IMG/VR virus record: IMGVR_UViG_3300025168_000394
Location: 1-30,916 of that record
DNA from: a virus
DNA length: 30,916 nt
Strand: one strand, 5' to 3'
Position 1 is the stretch's first letter. Every line of letters begins with the position of its first letter. The translations under genes were made by a program, and so were the position numbers. Shown here in pieces: positions 18,484 through 27,991 of the stretch. The notes beneath the pieces are model-generated. The model saw nothing but the letters and a program-made list of their open reading frames with translations. It was not told where the DNA came from and did no database searches.

Positions 18484-20481
18484 ATGAAATTAACAAAAGA
18501 CAGACTTAAAGCTTTAATAGGGCAAGAGATTACAAACTCTCTTGGTTTCTATGGCGGAGAACTTTCTAGCCAACGAAAAAATGCCCTCAAGTTTTACTTA
18601 GGAGAGCCATTAGGCAACGAAGTCGAAGGACAATCCCAAGTAAGATCGCAAGATGTCTTAGAAGTCGTAGAGAGTATCTTACCTTCTATGATGAGAGTGT
18701 TTACACAGGGCGAAAGCATAGTCAGATTTGAACCACAAGGGCCTGAAGATGTGCAATATGCAGATCAATCAAGTGATTACATCAATCATGTATTTATGAA
18801 AGATAATAATGGCTACTCAATCCTTCATACAATGTTTAAAGATGCTTTAATTAGCAAAAATGGCTTTGTAAAATATTACTGGAAAAAATCTAAAGAGCAA
18901 AAACAAGAATCTTATGAAAATTTAACAGGTGCAGAGTATCAATCTTTAATTGCTGATCCTGAAGTCGAAGTTATAGAGGTAGAAGATACTGCTACTGAAC
19001 TTGATTACGATAACATGGATCAAATGGAAGAAACTTTTAATGTCAAAGTTAAAAGAGTTAAAGATTATGGAAAAATCTGCGTGGAGAATGTTCCACCAGA
19101 GTCTATGCTCATTAGTAAAAATGCAACAAGTATAGAAGATTCTAATTTTATTGGTCAAAGAGTTTTTAAAACTAGATCAGAACTTATTGATATGGGTTTT
19201 GATAAAAAATTAGTCAATGAATTAGGTTCTGCTGATGAAGATATTTATAATACAGAGGCAGTTACAAGAAGATCATTTGACGATCAAACAACACCCCAAG
19301 ATTTTCAAAATATTGATCCATTATTAACAGTTGTAGCAGTTACAGACTGCTATATGAAATGTGATTTTGACAATGATGGTATCGCAGAATTAAGACACAT
19401 AGTTGTAGGGGGTTCTAGTCAAAATGTTTATAATATATTAGAGAACGAACCGATTGAAGAAATCCCTTTTGCTATGGTTACAGCAATTCCAATGCCACAC
19501 AGGTTTTTTGGTTTATCTATTTACGATTTAATTGGTGATGTGCAAGAAATTAAAACTACACTTCTTAGACAAACGCTTAACAACGCATATTTACAAAACA
19601 ATGCTAGAACTGTTGTTGTAGATGGACAAGCAAACATTGATGACATTTTAAACTCAAGAGCAGGAGGTATTGTAAGAGTAAAATCTCCTGGTGCAGTAAC
19701 TCCTCTCCAAGCACCAAACTTTATGCAAGAAGGTCTTGCTATGATTAGTAAGGTAGATGAGATTAGAGAAGCTAGATCAGGTGTATCAAAAGTTCAAATG
19801 GGTTTAGACTCAGATACTATTAATAAATCTCACACAACAGCTACAAGTTCAAATATTATGATGAATGCTTCTACTCAAAGAATAGAATTGTATGCAAGAA
19901 ACTTTAGTGAAGGCATTAAAAGAATGTTTCAAGGTATCTTAACTCAAGTTTGTAAGTATCAAGATCAAGAACGTATTATCCAATTAAGAGGAAAGTTTAT
20001 TCCTATGAACCCTAGAGAATGGGTAAACAGATATAACGCTACAGTACAAGTTGGTATTGGTGCAGGTTCACAAGATCAAAAATTAGAAGTTTTAAGTAGA
20101 GTTCTTTCAGTCCAAGAAAAATTAATTGGTGCAGGTGGTATGGGTATTGTTGATCCTCAAAAGATTTATAACACCTTAGAGAAGTATTTAGAAAATGCAG
20201 GTTACAAAGATGCAAGTCAGTTCTTTAATAATCCTGCTAATATGAAACAACCACAACAACCTAAACCTGAAAAACCTGATCCAACATTACAATTAGCACA
20301 AGCAGATTTACAAAGACAACAAATGAAAGATCAAGCAGAAATACAACTGAAACAAAAAAAATTACAACTTGACGAACAAAAATTAGCATCACAGTTATTA
20401 AAAGAAGATGATGCTACAGAAATACAAAAAGAAAAACTAGCAACACAAATATTACAACAAGGAATGAGAAAAAATGGTTAG
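18484..20481 (+). CDS. Portal protein (P22-type)
   Basis: A 665-residue protein beginning directly after the terminase stop. The N-terminal part (ALKFYLGEPLGNEVEGQSQV, then SQDVLEVVESILPSMMRVFT) and the central part (DCYMKCDFDNDGIAELRHIV, then PHRFFGLSIYDLIGDVQEIK, then the NNARTVV and SPGAVTPL segments) match P22-like portals. The portal forms the dodecameric ring through which DNA enters and leaves. The last ~80 residues are a Gln/Lys-rich coiled coil (LQLAQADLQRQQMKDQAEIQ). This resembles the helical barrel region of P22 gp1. Confidence 0.9.
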   Translation: MKLTKDRLKALIGQEITNSLGFYGGELSSQRKNALKFYLGEPLGNEVEGQSQVRSQDVLEVVESILPSMMRVFTQGESIVRFEPQGPEDVQYADQSSDYINHVFMKDNNGYSILHTMFKDALISKNGFVKYYWKKSKEQKQESYENLTGAEYQSLIADPEVEVIEVEDTATELDYDNMDQMEETFNVKVKRVKDYGKICVENVPPESMLISKNATSIEDSNFIGQRVFKTRSELIDMGFDKKLVNELGSADEDIYNTEAVTRRSFDDQTTPQDFQNIDPLLTVVAVTDCYMKCDFDNDGIAELRHIVVGGSSQNVYNILENEPIEEIPFAMVTAIPMPHRFFGLSIYDLIGDVQEIKTTLLRQTLNNAYLQNNARTVVVDGQANIDDILNSRAGGIVRVKSPGAVTPLQAPNFMQEGLAMISKVDEIREARSGVSKVQMGLDSDTINKSHTTATSSNIMMNASTQRIELYARNFSEGIKRMFQGILTQVCKYQDQERIIQLRGKFIPMNPREWVNRYNATVQVGIGAGSQDQKLEVLSRVLSVQEKLIGAGGMGIVDPQKIYNTLEKYLENAGYKDASQFFNNPANMKQPQQPKPEKPDPTLQLAQADLQRQQMKDQAEIQLKQKKLQLDEQKLASQLLKEDDATEIQKEKLATQILQQGMRKNG

Positions 20482-21406
20482 CCCAAACAGCCCTACAAAC
20501 TCACAGTCTATTATAGATAAATTTTTAACAGGTGGATTTCAAACAACAGATTCTACTAATCCTTACTTAGTACCAGTAGATCCTTATGTTCCTCCTTCGG
20601 CTGATCCTGAAGATCCTGTTCCTGATTGTAGTGTATTATTTCCTAACGAAAACAGAGTGTATGATCCTATACAAAAAGCCTGTGTGTTAGTAGAAGAAGA
20701 AGCTATAGGTGATGATAGTGATGATAAAAGCCCTCAAGAAGATCCTAATCAAGCATTATTAAGAAAAATGCGTAATGATCCTAATACAGGATTTGGTGCA
20801 TCAAATATTTTAGATGATTATATTACTCAAGGAATGGGTGATGGTACATTTTTAAAATTTGATCCTAATGTAGGAAGATTAGGTGCTGGTTCAATTAGCC
20901 CTTTTATGAATTTTGGAGGTGGTTTGTTAGATGCAATATTGATGCAACCACAACTTAGAGAAAATAAATATAATGATGCGTTAAAATTTATGCAAGAAAA
21001 TGCTTATGGACAATCAGTAGGTAATGATTTGTTTAACATTTTTACACCTCAACAATATTACAGAAATGTATCAGGTAATCCGTTATCTCCTAAAGTGCCA
21101 ATAACCCCTCAAGGTCAAAACTTAACTGTAGGACAAGCTGTTGAAGCGGCTGTAAATAATGATTATTCAAATGTTTCAAGTGGAGGTTCTCCAATAGCAG
21201 AAGATTTATCAGGTGGTTTGTTATACACCTCTCCTTTAACTTCAGTAGATTCTAGTGGTAATAGGTCAAGAAACAATGATGCTTACAAAGCGGCAATAGC
21301 TAGAAACATAGAACGAAATAAAAAGAATGAAAGTTTTAATGGTACAAGTGGATTTTCTATGAACGTAGGTGGAACTGGTAAAGCAGGATTTTATCGTGGA
21401 AGATAA
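20474..21406 (+). CDS. Hypothetical virion-associated protein
   Basis: A 310-residue protein between portal and scaffold genes, overlapping the portal by 8 bases. The N-terminal ~90 residues are proline- and aspartate-rich and probably flexible (VPVDPYVPPSADPEDPVPDC). The middle contains FDPNVGRLGAGSISPFMNFG. The C-terminus is Ser/Gly/Asn-rich. No enzyme motif is seen. Position and composition suggest a minor virion or assembly protein. Function unknown. Confidence 0.65.
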   Translation: MVSPNSPTNSQSIIDKFLTGGFQTTDSTNPYLVPVDPYVPPSADPEDPVPDCSVLFPNENRVYDPIQKACVLVEEEAIGDDSDDKSPQEDPNQALLRKMRNDPNTGFGASNILDDYITQGMGDGTFLKFDPNVGRLGAGSISPFMNFGGGLLDAILMQPQLRENKYNDALKFMQENAYGQSVGNDLFNIFTPQQYYRNVSGNPLSPKVPITPQGQNLTVGQAVEAAVNNDYSNVSSGGSPIAEDLSGGLLYTSPLTSVDSSGNRSRNNDAYKAAIARNIERNKKNESFNGTSGFSMNVGGTGKAGFYRGR

Positions 21407-21626
21407 AGAAATTAAAAGAAGCGACCAAGCTAAAAGAATATTACAAGATGAAATATTTATAGAAGCAGTACAAAAGATTCGATCCGATTTAAACTTAGAA
21501 TGGTTAAATAGCGATCTAAAAAATTCAGAACAGAGAGAAAACATTTTCGTTATGAGGAGAATGTTAGAACTTGTTGTGATACAACTACAATCAGTCATGG
21601 AGACTGGTAAAATCATAAAAAAATAG
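21396..21626 (+). CDS. Small helical head-region protein
   Basis: A 76-residue product from the GTG at 21396, with AGGA 7 bases upstream. An earlier GTG at 21369 lacks such a site. The sequence runs VEDKEIKRSDQAKRILQDEI, then FIEAVQKIRSDLNLEWLNSD, then a REN-IFVMRRMLELVVIQLQSV helix. Small helical proteins with W, RE-LW/F and a C-terminal GK are common between portal and scaffold genes in podophages. Probably an assembly factor. The exact role is unknown. Confidence 0.65.
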   Translation: MEDKEIKRSDQAKRILQDEIFIEAVQKIRSDLNLEWLNSDLKNSEQRENIFVMRRMLELVVIQLQSVMETGKIIKK

Positions 21627-21635
21627 GAGTAATTA

Positions 21636-22673
21636 ATGGCAGAACAACCAGTAATGGAATCTGCAACAGAGACTCAAACTGAGTCTGTTGCACCAATGCC
21701 CAGTTCTCGTAGTGTGAACGAGACCGCAGAACACTTGAATAACTTACTTAATACGGAAGCCTCTAAGACTCAAGAAACTGCAAGTGAAGAATTAACAGAA
21801 GAAGTAAGCACCCCTGAAACGGATATTGACGAAACTTTTGAAGATGATGAACTAATAAATCAAGTTGAAGCTGAAGAAACAACTGATAGTAATCAGGAAC
21901 TTTATGCTATTACTGTTAATGGACAGGAAGTAGAAGTTACCCTTGATGAACTTAGAAAAGGTTATTCTCGACAACAAGATTATACTCAGAAAACCGAAAA
22001 GCTATCGCAAGATAGACGTAATGTAGATGAATTAAAAAATGAATTTACAAGGCAATCTGAGGAGGCAAAAATCAAACGAGACCAATATGAAAAACAACTT
22101 CAAATATTGTCAGAACAAATAAAAGCTAGTGAATCAAAAGTTGACTTAGATAAACTCTATGAAGAAGATCCTGCTGAATATGTGAAAGCAAAAGCAGAAC
22201 AGGATAGACGCAAAGAGGCTATTGAGTTAGCTAGTAAAGAGCAAGAAAAGATCCAAGCTGAAAAACAAGATGAGTATAATAAAACTTATGCTAACTATCT
22301 TGCACAGCAAAGAGAACTTCTTTCTCAAAAATTACCTATTTATGCTGATAAAGAAAAAGGTGCAGAGTTTGTAAAAAATTTAACTAACTTTGCAAGAGAT
22401 TCTTTAGGTTATTCCGATCAGGAAATAGCACAGCTTGTAGATCACAGAGCGGTACTTATGTTAGCTAATGCCTATCGTTACGATAGATTAAAAAAAGCTA
22501 ATCTTAAAAATAAAAAAGTAACCAAAGTATCTAAGGTAGTAAGTTCTTCTAGCCCTAAAGTTCAAGACGATAGTGATGTTATGAAACGTATGAAGTCTAA
22601 AAAGGCAACTCTCAAAAAAACAGGAAAAGTAAATGATGCTGTTTCTGTTTTGCAAGAGATGTTTTCTCAATAA
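21636..22673 (+). CDS. Scaffolding protein
   Basis: A 345-residue protein directly before the capsid gene. The N-terminal ~90 residues are acidic and disordered. The middle (~95-235) is a long coiled coil, starting with VNGQEVEVTLDELRKGYSRQ and continuing as charged helix. The end is basic (KRMKSKKATLKKTGK), as in scaffolds that bind the capsid shell by their C-terminus. Scaffolds direct procapsid assembly and then leave or are cleaved. No protease motif is seen. Confidence 0.85.
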   Translation: MAEQPVMESATETQTESVAPMPSSRSVNETAEHLNNLLNTEASKTQETASEELTEEVSTPETDIDETFEDDELINQVEAEETTDSNQELYAITVNGQEVEVTLDELRKGYSRQQDYTQKTEKLSQDRRNVDELKNEFTRQSEEAKIKRDQYEKQLQILSEQIKASESKVDLDKLYEEDPAEYVKAKAEQDRRKEAIELASKEQEKIQAEKQDEYNKTYANYLAQQRELLSQKLPIYADKEKGAEFVKNLTNFARDSLGYSDQEIAQLVDHRAVLMLANAYRYDRLKKANLKNKKVTKVSKVVSSSSPKVQDDSDVMKRMKSKKATLKKTGKVNDAVSVLQEMFSQ

Positions 22674-22694
22674 CATATAGAAAGGACTAATTAG

Positions 22695-23672
22695 ATGGCA
22701 CAACCAACTAATACATTTGACACCTATGATGGTGCAAACTCTATAAGAGAAGATTTAGCTGATGTAATCTACGCAATTTCACCAACTGAAACTCCTTTTA
22801 TGAGTAATGCCGCTAAAGGCACAGCAACAAGTACACTTCACGAATGGCAAACTGATGCTTTAAAAGCAGTAGGAGTAAATGCACAAATCGAAGGTGATAA
22901 CTATGATGGTGAGGCAAGAGCCGCAACCACAAAACTTAACAACAGAACGCAAATATCTAGCAAAGCAGTAACAATTTCTGGTACTGATGATGCAGTAAAC
23001 AATGCAGGTATGGGTACGCAAATGGCATATCAACTTGCAAAGATGGGTAAAGAAATCAAGCGAGACATGGAACACGCTATGGTTGGTTTATCAACTGCAA
23101 AAGTAACAGGTAATGCTTCAACAGCTAGAAAAGCGGCTTCTGTGGACACATGGTATGGAGGTAATCTTCCTGATGGTGGTTCAACTGCGGCTGGTAACTT
23201 CTTAGAAGTATCACTTACAACTGATCCTACAGGTGATGGTGCGGCGGCTCCTGCTGGAAACGGAACAACAAGAACATACTCAGAGGCATTATTAAAAAGT
23301 GCTTTAGCAGTATGTTTTGATAATGGTGGAGAGCCTGATACAGTTCTTATGACTGCGGCTCACAAGCAATTAGCTTCTGCATTTAATGGCGTGGCTTCAA
23401 AATATAAGGACGCCACAGATAGAGTATCTATTGGTACAACTGATATTTACGTTTCTGATTTTGGAGAAGTAGCTTTCGTTCCTGATAGATTGCAAAAAGC
23501 ATCATTAGTAAACGTACTACAAATGGATATGTGGTCTATTGACTTCCTAAGACCATTCCAAACTACTGATCTTGCAAAGACTGGTGACTCCGATAAGAAG
23601 TTACTACTTGCTGAATGGACTTTAACTTGTAAAGCTCCAAACGCATCATGTGGAATATTTAACTTAGCTTAA
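22695..23672 (+). CDS. Major capsid protein (SU10/DUF5309-like)
   Basis: A 325-residue protein beginning MAQPTNTFDTYDGANSIRED and continuing with LADVIYAISPTETPFMSNA. This is the characteristic start of SU10-type capsid proteins, followed by TLHEWQTDALKAVGVNAQIE and NRTQISSKAVTISGTDDAV. The fold should be HK97-like. It has its own ribosome site (AAAGGACT) 10 bases before ATG and a strong terminator hairpin after the stop. This fits the high expression needed for a shell protein. Confidence 0.9.
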   Translation: MAQPTNTFDTYDGANSIREDLADVIYAISPTETPFMSNAAKGTATSTLHEWQTDALKAVGVNAQIEGDNYDGEARAATTKLNNRTQISSKAVTISGTDDAVNNAGMGTQMAYQLAKMGKEIKRDMEHAMVGLSTAKVTGNASTARKAASVDTWYGGNLPDGGSTAAGNFLEVSLTTDPTGDGAAAPAGNGTTRTYSEALLKSALAVCFDNGGEPDTVLMTAAHKQLASAFNGVASKYKDATDRVSIGTTDIYVSDFGEVAFVPDRLQKASLVNVLQMDMWSIDFLRPFQTTDLAKTGDSDKKLLLAEWTLTCKAPNASCGIFNLA

Positions 23673-23691
23673 TATTTATTAAGTCAAAGGC

Positions 23692-23720
23692 ATAGGGGAG
23701 TTTTAATACTCCCCTATTTT
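23692..23720 (+). terminator. Intrinsic terminator after the capsid gene
   Basis: A perfect 10-bp stem, ATAGGGGAGT/ACTCCCCTAT, with loop TTTAAT, followed by TTT. It lies in the middle of the structural operon, so it would reduce downstream expression relative to capsid. A ribosome site (AAAGGAG) for the next gene follows. Confidence 0.8.
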
Positions 23721-23738
23721 ATTAACAAAGGAGTAAAA

Positions 23739-23960
23739 ATGGGAATATTTAAAAAAACTAAATACTCATCACCATTAAGTAAAATGGTTGAGAATGCAAA
23801 AAAATCAGAACCTATGATTTCAAAAGGTAGTAACAACAAACAATCTAAAATGACTTCAGCAGGTGATAGAAAATACGATCCAATGTTAAGTTTTTCAGGT
23901 AATCAAGGATTAGCTGTTAAAGGAACAATAGATCAAATGATTGCAAAGGCAATAAAGTAA
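23739..23960 (+). CDS. Small basic virion-region protein
   Basis: A 73-residue basic protein with a strong AAAGGAG site. The sequence runs MGIFKKTKYSSPLSKMVENA, then SEPMISKGSNNKQSKMTSAG, then MLSFSGNQGLAVKGTIDQMI. Composition is flexible, and no domain is recognised. It lies between capsid and head-tail genes and may be a minor head protein. Confidence 0.6.
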   Translation: MGIFKKTKYSSPLSKMVENAKKSEPMISKGSNNKQSKMTSAGDRKYDPMLSFSGNQGLAVKGTIDQMIAKAIK

Positions 23961-23961
23961 T

Positions 23962-24315
23962 ATGGCTACAAAATTCTCTCTTAATGAACCTAATGACGGA
24001 TCAGTTGTAAAGACTAATCTTATTGTTGATGAAGCAGAGAATAAAATTCATATCGAAAACTATCAAGATCAAGCATCTATAAAAGAAATTTTAGACGCAA
24101 ACAAGGTTGCACAAAACGAAGGTGCATATAAGTCAAAAGCTATGCAAAACGAAAAAGGTTATCGTGTAGCTAGACTTCCAAACATTGTAGTTCATCAATT
24201 AGCAAAAAAAGGCATATTAAATTACAATGGTAAAGTGTTAGACAAAACTAGATTTTTTAGATGGTTAAACGATTCTGATAACAGACATTTTAGAATTTAT
24301 ACAGGTAATTTATAA
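23962..24315 (+). CDS. Conserved head-region protein
   Basis: A 117-residue protein. The C-terminal part, ARLPNIVVHQLAKKGILNYN then DKTRFFRWLNDSDNRHFRIY, matches a pattern I recall in podophage proteins encoded just after the capsid (WLND-DNR-FR). The N-terminal half has beta strands and charged helices. Its stop shares a base with the next start. A structural or assembly role is inferred from position. Confidence 0.7.
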   Translation: MATKFSLNEPNDGSVVKTNLIVDEAENKIHIENYQDQASIKEILDANKVAQNEGAYKSKAMQNEKGYRVARLPNIVVHQLAKKGILNYNGKVLDKTRFFRWLNDSDNRHFRIYTGNL

Positions 24316-24944
24316 TGGCAATAACTACATACTCTAATCTTAAAACAACAATAGCATCTTATTTAAACAGAGAAGATTTAACTGCTTATTTAGGAGACTT
24401 TATTACTCTTGCTGAAAGTAGATTAAATAGAGAATTACGAGTTAGAGAAATGGTAGAAATAAATACATCAACTAATACAGTTGCAGGTACACAAAGTTAT
24501 GATTTACCAACTGGATATTTAGAAGCTTTAACTGTTATTTATCAGAGTAATCCATTTACTACATTAAGGTTTATGGCAAACTCAGATTTTTATAACAATT
24601 ATAATTCTTCACAATCTTCAGGAACACCAACATATTTTACTATAGTTGGAACAAAAATTTTATTAGGTATGCAACCTGATTCTGCACAAACATTACAAAT
24701 AAATCATTATAAAAAAGTTAGTGCATTATCTGATAGTAATGCAACAAATGACATTCTTACAAACTATCCTGAATTATATTTATATGGAGCATTAGCTGAG
24801 AGTTCACCTTTCTTAATGCAAGATGAAAGATTACAAATATGGGCAGGATTATACAAAGAGGCATTAAAAAATGCTAATGAATCATCATCTAAAGGATCTA
24901 CTACTTCTTCACCATTACAAATGTCAACAACGCAGGTGGCATAG
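24315..24944 (+). CDS. Head-tail adaptor protein (SU10-like)
   Basis: A 209-residue protein: TYSNLKTTIASYLNREDLTA, then DFITLAESRLNRELRVREMV, then PTYFTIVGTKILLGMQPDS, then NDILTNYPELYLYGALAES. This is the layout of SU10/P22-like adaptor proteins, which bind below the portal ring and complete the head-tail joint. The gene order after capsid fits. It runs directly into the next gene with no gap. Confidence 0.82.
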   Translation: MAITTYSNLKTTIASYLNREDLTAYLGDFITLAESRLNRELRVREMVEINTSTNTVAGTQSYDLPTGYLEALTVIYQSNPFTTLRFMANSDFYNNYNSSQSSGTPTYFTIVGTKILLGMQPDSAQTLQINHYKKVSALSDSNATNDILTNYPELYLYGALAESSPFLMQDERLQIWAGLYKEALKNANESSSKGSTTSSPLQMSTTQVA

Positions 24945-26444
24945 ATGATTGAGTTTGGAGATTTACAAGCTGATCTACCTGCATATCAAAACTCAGGTGC
25001 ATTAAAAGTAGATAATGTTGTGCCTTTAGCTAAAGGTTATAGAGCTTTAGCAGGATTTCAAAGTTTAACGACTTCACCTTTAACAAGAGAAGGTTCTTCT
25101 GCTCCTTTAGATGCAGTTGGATTATTTTCAGCTTTTCTAAGTGATGGTGTTACGAACTATTGTGGTAATGCTACTAGATTATTCCAAATGAATAGTAGTG
25201 GTGATTTTGTAAACAAATCCAAATCAGGTGGTTATAGTAACTCTACAACTTCTAATGCTAGAGACTTTTGGGCGTTTACACAATTTGGTACAAACATTAT
25301 TGCAACTAATGGTGCTGATAACATACAAAAATTTAATCAAGGTACAGATAGTTTATTTTCTGATCTTGTTGCAATCAAAGCTAAATACATAGCTATTATT
25401 AGAGATTTTGTTGTTGCAGGATATACTACAGAGTCAGGTACAACTTATAACCAAAGAGTTAAATGGTCAGGACTCAATGACAGTTCTACTTGGACACCAA
25501 GCCAAGCAACACAGTCAGGCTTTCAAGATATAGTTGGAACGCATGGTAATATTCAAGCGATTGTTGGTGGTGAGTCTTTTGGAATTATATTCTTTGAAAA
25601 AGCTATTTACAGAATGGAATATCAAGGTACTCCATTAATATTTTCTTTTAATAAGATTGCAGATAATATTGGTGCTTTTGCTCCTAAGTCTGTTTGTTCT
25701 TATGGTAGTGATATCTTTTTTCTTGCACAAGATGGTTATTACAAACTATCAGGTGGTCAACAACTAACACCTATTGGTAATGGTAGAATAGATAACTTTT
25801 TCTTTGATGACTTATCTTCTAACTTAGATGGTATTTGTTCTGCAATAGATCCTAACAACTCGATAGCTGTATGGTCTTATCGTGGATCAGGTGCAACAGG
25901 TACAACGAATAACAAATTATTAATTTATAATTACTCAGTTAATAAATGGTCAACCGGTAGCGATCAAGACTTAGAATTTATAGCTGGTGCTTCTCAAGAA
26001 GCCTTCAACACACTAGAGAGTTTAGATGTGTTAGGTAATTTAGATAACTTACCTCGATCACTTGACTCATACTATTATGGAGAAGGTATTGTTGGTTTAG
26101 CTGGTTTTAATTCTTCTCACTTGTTTGGAAAGTTTATAGCAACAAGTTTATCAGCTACAGTTGATACAACAGAGTTTGAAGGTGCAGAAGGTAAAAGATC
26201 AACACTTATAAATTGTAGGCCTATTGTTGATGGTACTGAAAATACAACCATAACAGTAACTCCTATTACTAGAAGTTCACAACTCAATGATGTAACTGTA
26301 GGAACTGCTGTTGCAAACAATACAGATGGTTCAGTTCCATTAAGATCAACAAGTAGATACCATAGAGTGCGTGTGAGTGTGAATGGTAATTTTAAAACTA
26401 TGTCAGGAGTAGAAATAGAAGCTAGACCTGAAGGCAAAAGGTAA
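24945..26444 (+). CDS. P22 gp10-like tail nozzle / DNA stabilisation protein
   Basis: A 499-residue, beta-rich protein. It starts MIEFGDLQADLPAYQNSGAL and contains repeated blade-like motifs (FTQFGTNIIATNGADNIQKF, then GGESFGIIFFEKAIYRMEY, then GSDIFFLAQDGYYKLSGGQQ, then RIDNFFFDDL). This resembles P22 gp10-type packaged-DNA stabilisation proteins or nozzle proteins with a propeller fold. It would plug or extend the tail tube below the adaptor. The stop shares a base with the next ATG. Confidence 0.8.
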   Translation: MIEFGDLQADLPAYQNSGALKVDNVVPLAKGYRALAGFQSLTTSPLTREGSSAPLDAVGLFSAFLSDGVTNYCGNATRLFQMNSSGDFVNKSKSGGYSNSTTSNARDFWAFTQFGTNIIATNGADNIQKFNQGTDSLFSDLVAIKAKYIAIIRDFVVAGYTTESGTTYNQRVKWSGLNDSSTWTPSQATQSGFQDIVGTHGNIQAIVGGESFGIIFFEKAIYRMEYQGTPLIFSFNKIADNIGAFAPKSVCSYGSDIFFLAQDGYYKLSGGQQLTPIGNGRIDNFFFDDLSSNLDGICSAIDPNNSIAVWSYRGSGATGTTNNKLLIYNYSVNKWSTGSDQDLEFIAGASQEAFNTLESLDVLGNLDNLPRSLDSYYYGEGIVGLAGFNSSHLFGKFIATSLSATVDTTEFEGAEGKRSTLINCRPIVDGTENTTITVTPITRSSQLNDVTVGTAVANNTDGSVPLRSTSRYHRVRVSVNGNFKTMSGVEIEARPEGKR

Positions 26445-26773
26445 TGGCAGATAATTCATTTCCTACAGTTCCTTTATCTATCTCTGATACAGCACAACAT
26501 CTACGATTAGTTTCAGCTTCATTAAACAATACGATTAATGGAAAATTAAATAGCACAGGCACAATTACACTAAGAGCAAGTCAAACAACAACAACTCTTA
26601 CAGACGCAAGACTTGGTGGTAATTCAGTTATTCTATTTATGCCTATAACTGCAAATGGCAGAACAGGACTAAATGGACTTCATGTGTCAGCAAGAGCATC
26701 AGGGAGTGCAACATTAACTCATGCAAGTTCAGGCAACGCAGACCAAAACCTCGCTTACACCATTATTGGATAA
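26444..26773 (+). CDS. Small Thr/Ser-rich tail-associated protein
   Basis: A 109-residue protein. Residues ~38-70 read TGTITLRASQTTTTLTDARL, then GGNSVILFMPITANG, with SGSATLTHA and a C-terminal NLAYTIIG. It appears as an all-beta domain of a type I recall next to tail genes of marine and other podophages. Function unknown, probably a virion surface or tail part. Its last 53 bases overlap the next gene. Confidence 0.65.
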   Translation: MADNSFPTVPLSISDTAQHLRLVSASLNNTINGKLNSTGTITLRASQTTTTLTDARLGGNSVILFMPITANGRTGLNGLHVSARASGSATLTHASSGNADQNLAYTIIG

Positions 26774-27170
26774 TGTAATAACGAGAGTACCAAGTGAAGA
26801 TTTATTATATATCTGGGATCAAGTAGCACCACTACTAGAAAAAGCCTTAGACGAAACATACAGTATTAAAGATATTCTCTATGGATTAGCTAATGATCGA
26901 ATGCAACTATTTATTAGTTGGAATAATAACAAAGTTGAAAGTGCTGTTGTTACAGAAATAGCAAAATATCCTCAGTCTAAAGTTCTTAGATACTTTTTAG
27001 CTGGAGGCACAAACCTTAATAATTGGTTAGAAAGAATACAAGAAACTATAGAAAAGTTTGCAAAGAAACAAAAATGTACTCACCTAGAAGTTGCAGGTCG
27101 CAAAGGATGGGTAAGAAAATTAAAAGGATTTAAAATGAAAGCAATAATATTAACTAAGGAGATTAAGTAA
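26721..27170 (+). CDS. GNAT-fold-like phage protein
   Basis: A 149-residue protein. The N-terminal region is helical (VPSEDLLYIWDQVAPLLEKA). A central beta region LQFISWNN-like (MQLFISWNNNKVESAVVTEI) follows, then AKYPQSKVLRYFLAGGTNLN, and then THLEVAGRKGWVRKLKGF. This is the pattern of small GNAT-like proteins found in podophage structural clusters. The acetyl-CoA site is not clearly preserved, so enzyme activity is doubtful. The start overlaps the previous gene by 53 bases. A TTG at 26766 is an alternative. Confidence 0.65.
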   Translation: MQVQATQTKTSLTPLLDNVITRVPSEDLLYIWDQVAPLLEKALDETYSIKDILYGLANDRMQLFISWNNNKVESAVVTEIAKYPQSKVLRYFLAGGTNLNNWLERIQETIEKFAKKQKCTHLEVAGRKGWVRKLKGFKMKAIILTKEIK

Positions 27171-27991
27171 TGTCAAAAGGTAGTAACCCCTCTAGTGTAA
27201 CAACAACTACATCCACAGAGCCATCAGAATTTATAAAACCCTATTACACACAAGCTATAAATTCAGCACAAGAATTATACGAAAATCCTAATGCTCCATC
27301 TTTCTTTCCAAATAATACTTATGTTGATTTTGCACCAGAAACAAATACTGCTCTCCAATTAGCTAGTCAAAGAGCTATTCAAGGCAATCCATTATTAGGT
27401 TCTTCACAACAAGAAATAAATAAAATTTTATCTGGTGATTATTTAGATCCTACTACAAATCCATATTCACAAGCCTTATTTAATCAAATGGCAGGAGATG
27501 TAACTTCACAAGTAAATTCTCAGTTTACAAATGCCGGGAGATTTGGAAGTGGAGCTAATCAGGAAATTTTAGCAAGATCATTAGGTGAACTAGGTAATAA
27601 AGTTTATGGAGATCAGTATAATCAAGAAAGAGCTAATATGGTTAATGCTACACAGATTGCTCCTCAACTCGGTGAAATGGATTACAACGATATAGGTAAA
27701 CTCCAACAGATTGGTCAAGAAAAAGAAAGTTTAGAAATGGCAAAATTACAAGATGCTATTGCTAGATATGACTATGACCAAACACAACCTTATCAAAAAC
27801 TTAATCAGTATCTTGGTTCATTAGGTGCTGCTGTACCTTCAAACACTTTAAGTACACAACCAGTCTTTAGAAACACAGGAGCAGGACTTTTAAGTGGTGC
27901 TATGTCTGGTGCTGAAATTGCTGGAATGATACCTGGAATCGGTGGTGGCATGGGTGCTGGTATAGGTGGACTACTTGGAGGATTTTTCTAG
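27170..27991 (+). CDS. Internal virion / DNA ejection protein, small
   Basis: A 273-residue protein. A flexible Ser/Thr N-terminus is followed by helical Gln/Asn/Ala-rich sequence (NTALQLASQRAIQGNPLLGS, then NSQFTNAGRFGSGANQEILA, then RSLGELGNKV). The C-terminus is a Gly-rich hydrophobic tail (GMIPGIGGGMGAGIGGLLGG) that could insert into a membrane. It is the first of three consecutive genes that look like ejection proteins, which in podophages form a channel across the cell envelope. Its stop shares a base with the next GTG. Confidence 0.7.
   Translation: MSKGSNPSSVTTTTSTEPSEFIKPYYTQAINSAQELYENPNAPSFFPNNTYVDFAPETNTALQLASQRAIQGNPLLGSSQQEINKILSGDYLDPTTNPYSQALFNQMAGDVTSQVNSQFTNAGRFGSGANQEILARSLGELGNKVYGDQYNQERANMVNATQIAPQLGEMDYNDIGKLQQIGQEKESLEMAKLQDAIARYDYDQTQPYQKLNQYLGSLGAAVPSNTLSTQPVFRNTGAGLLSGAMSGAEIAGMIPGIGGGMGAGIGGLLGGFF

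Noticed and set aside
21266-21616. Minus-strand open frame across the portal-scaffold interval
   Set aside because: Opposes two coupled rightward genes and lacks any domain or ribosome site.
26117-26437. Minus-strand open frame within the gp10-like gene
   Set aside because: Shadow of a long structural gene with good codon use. No start signal.
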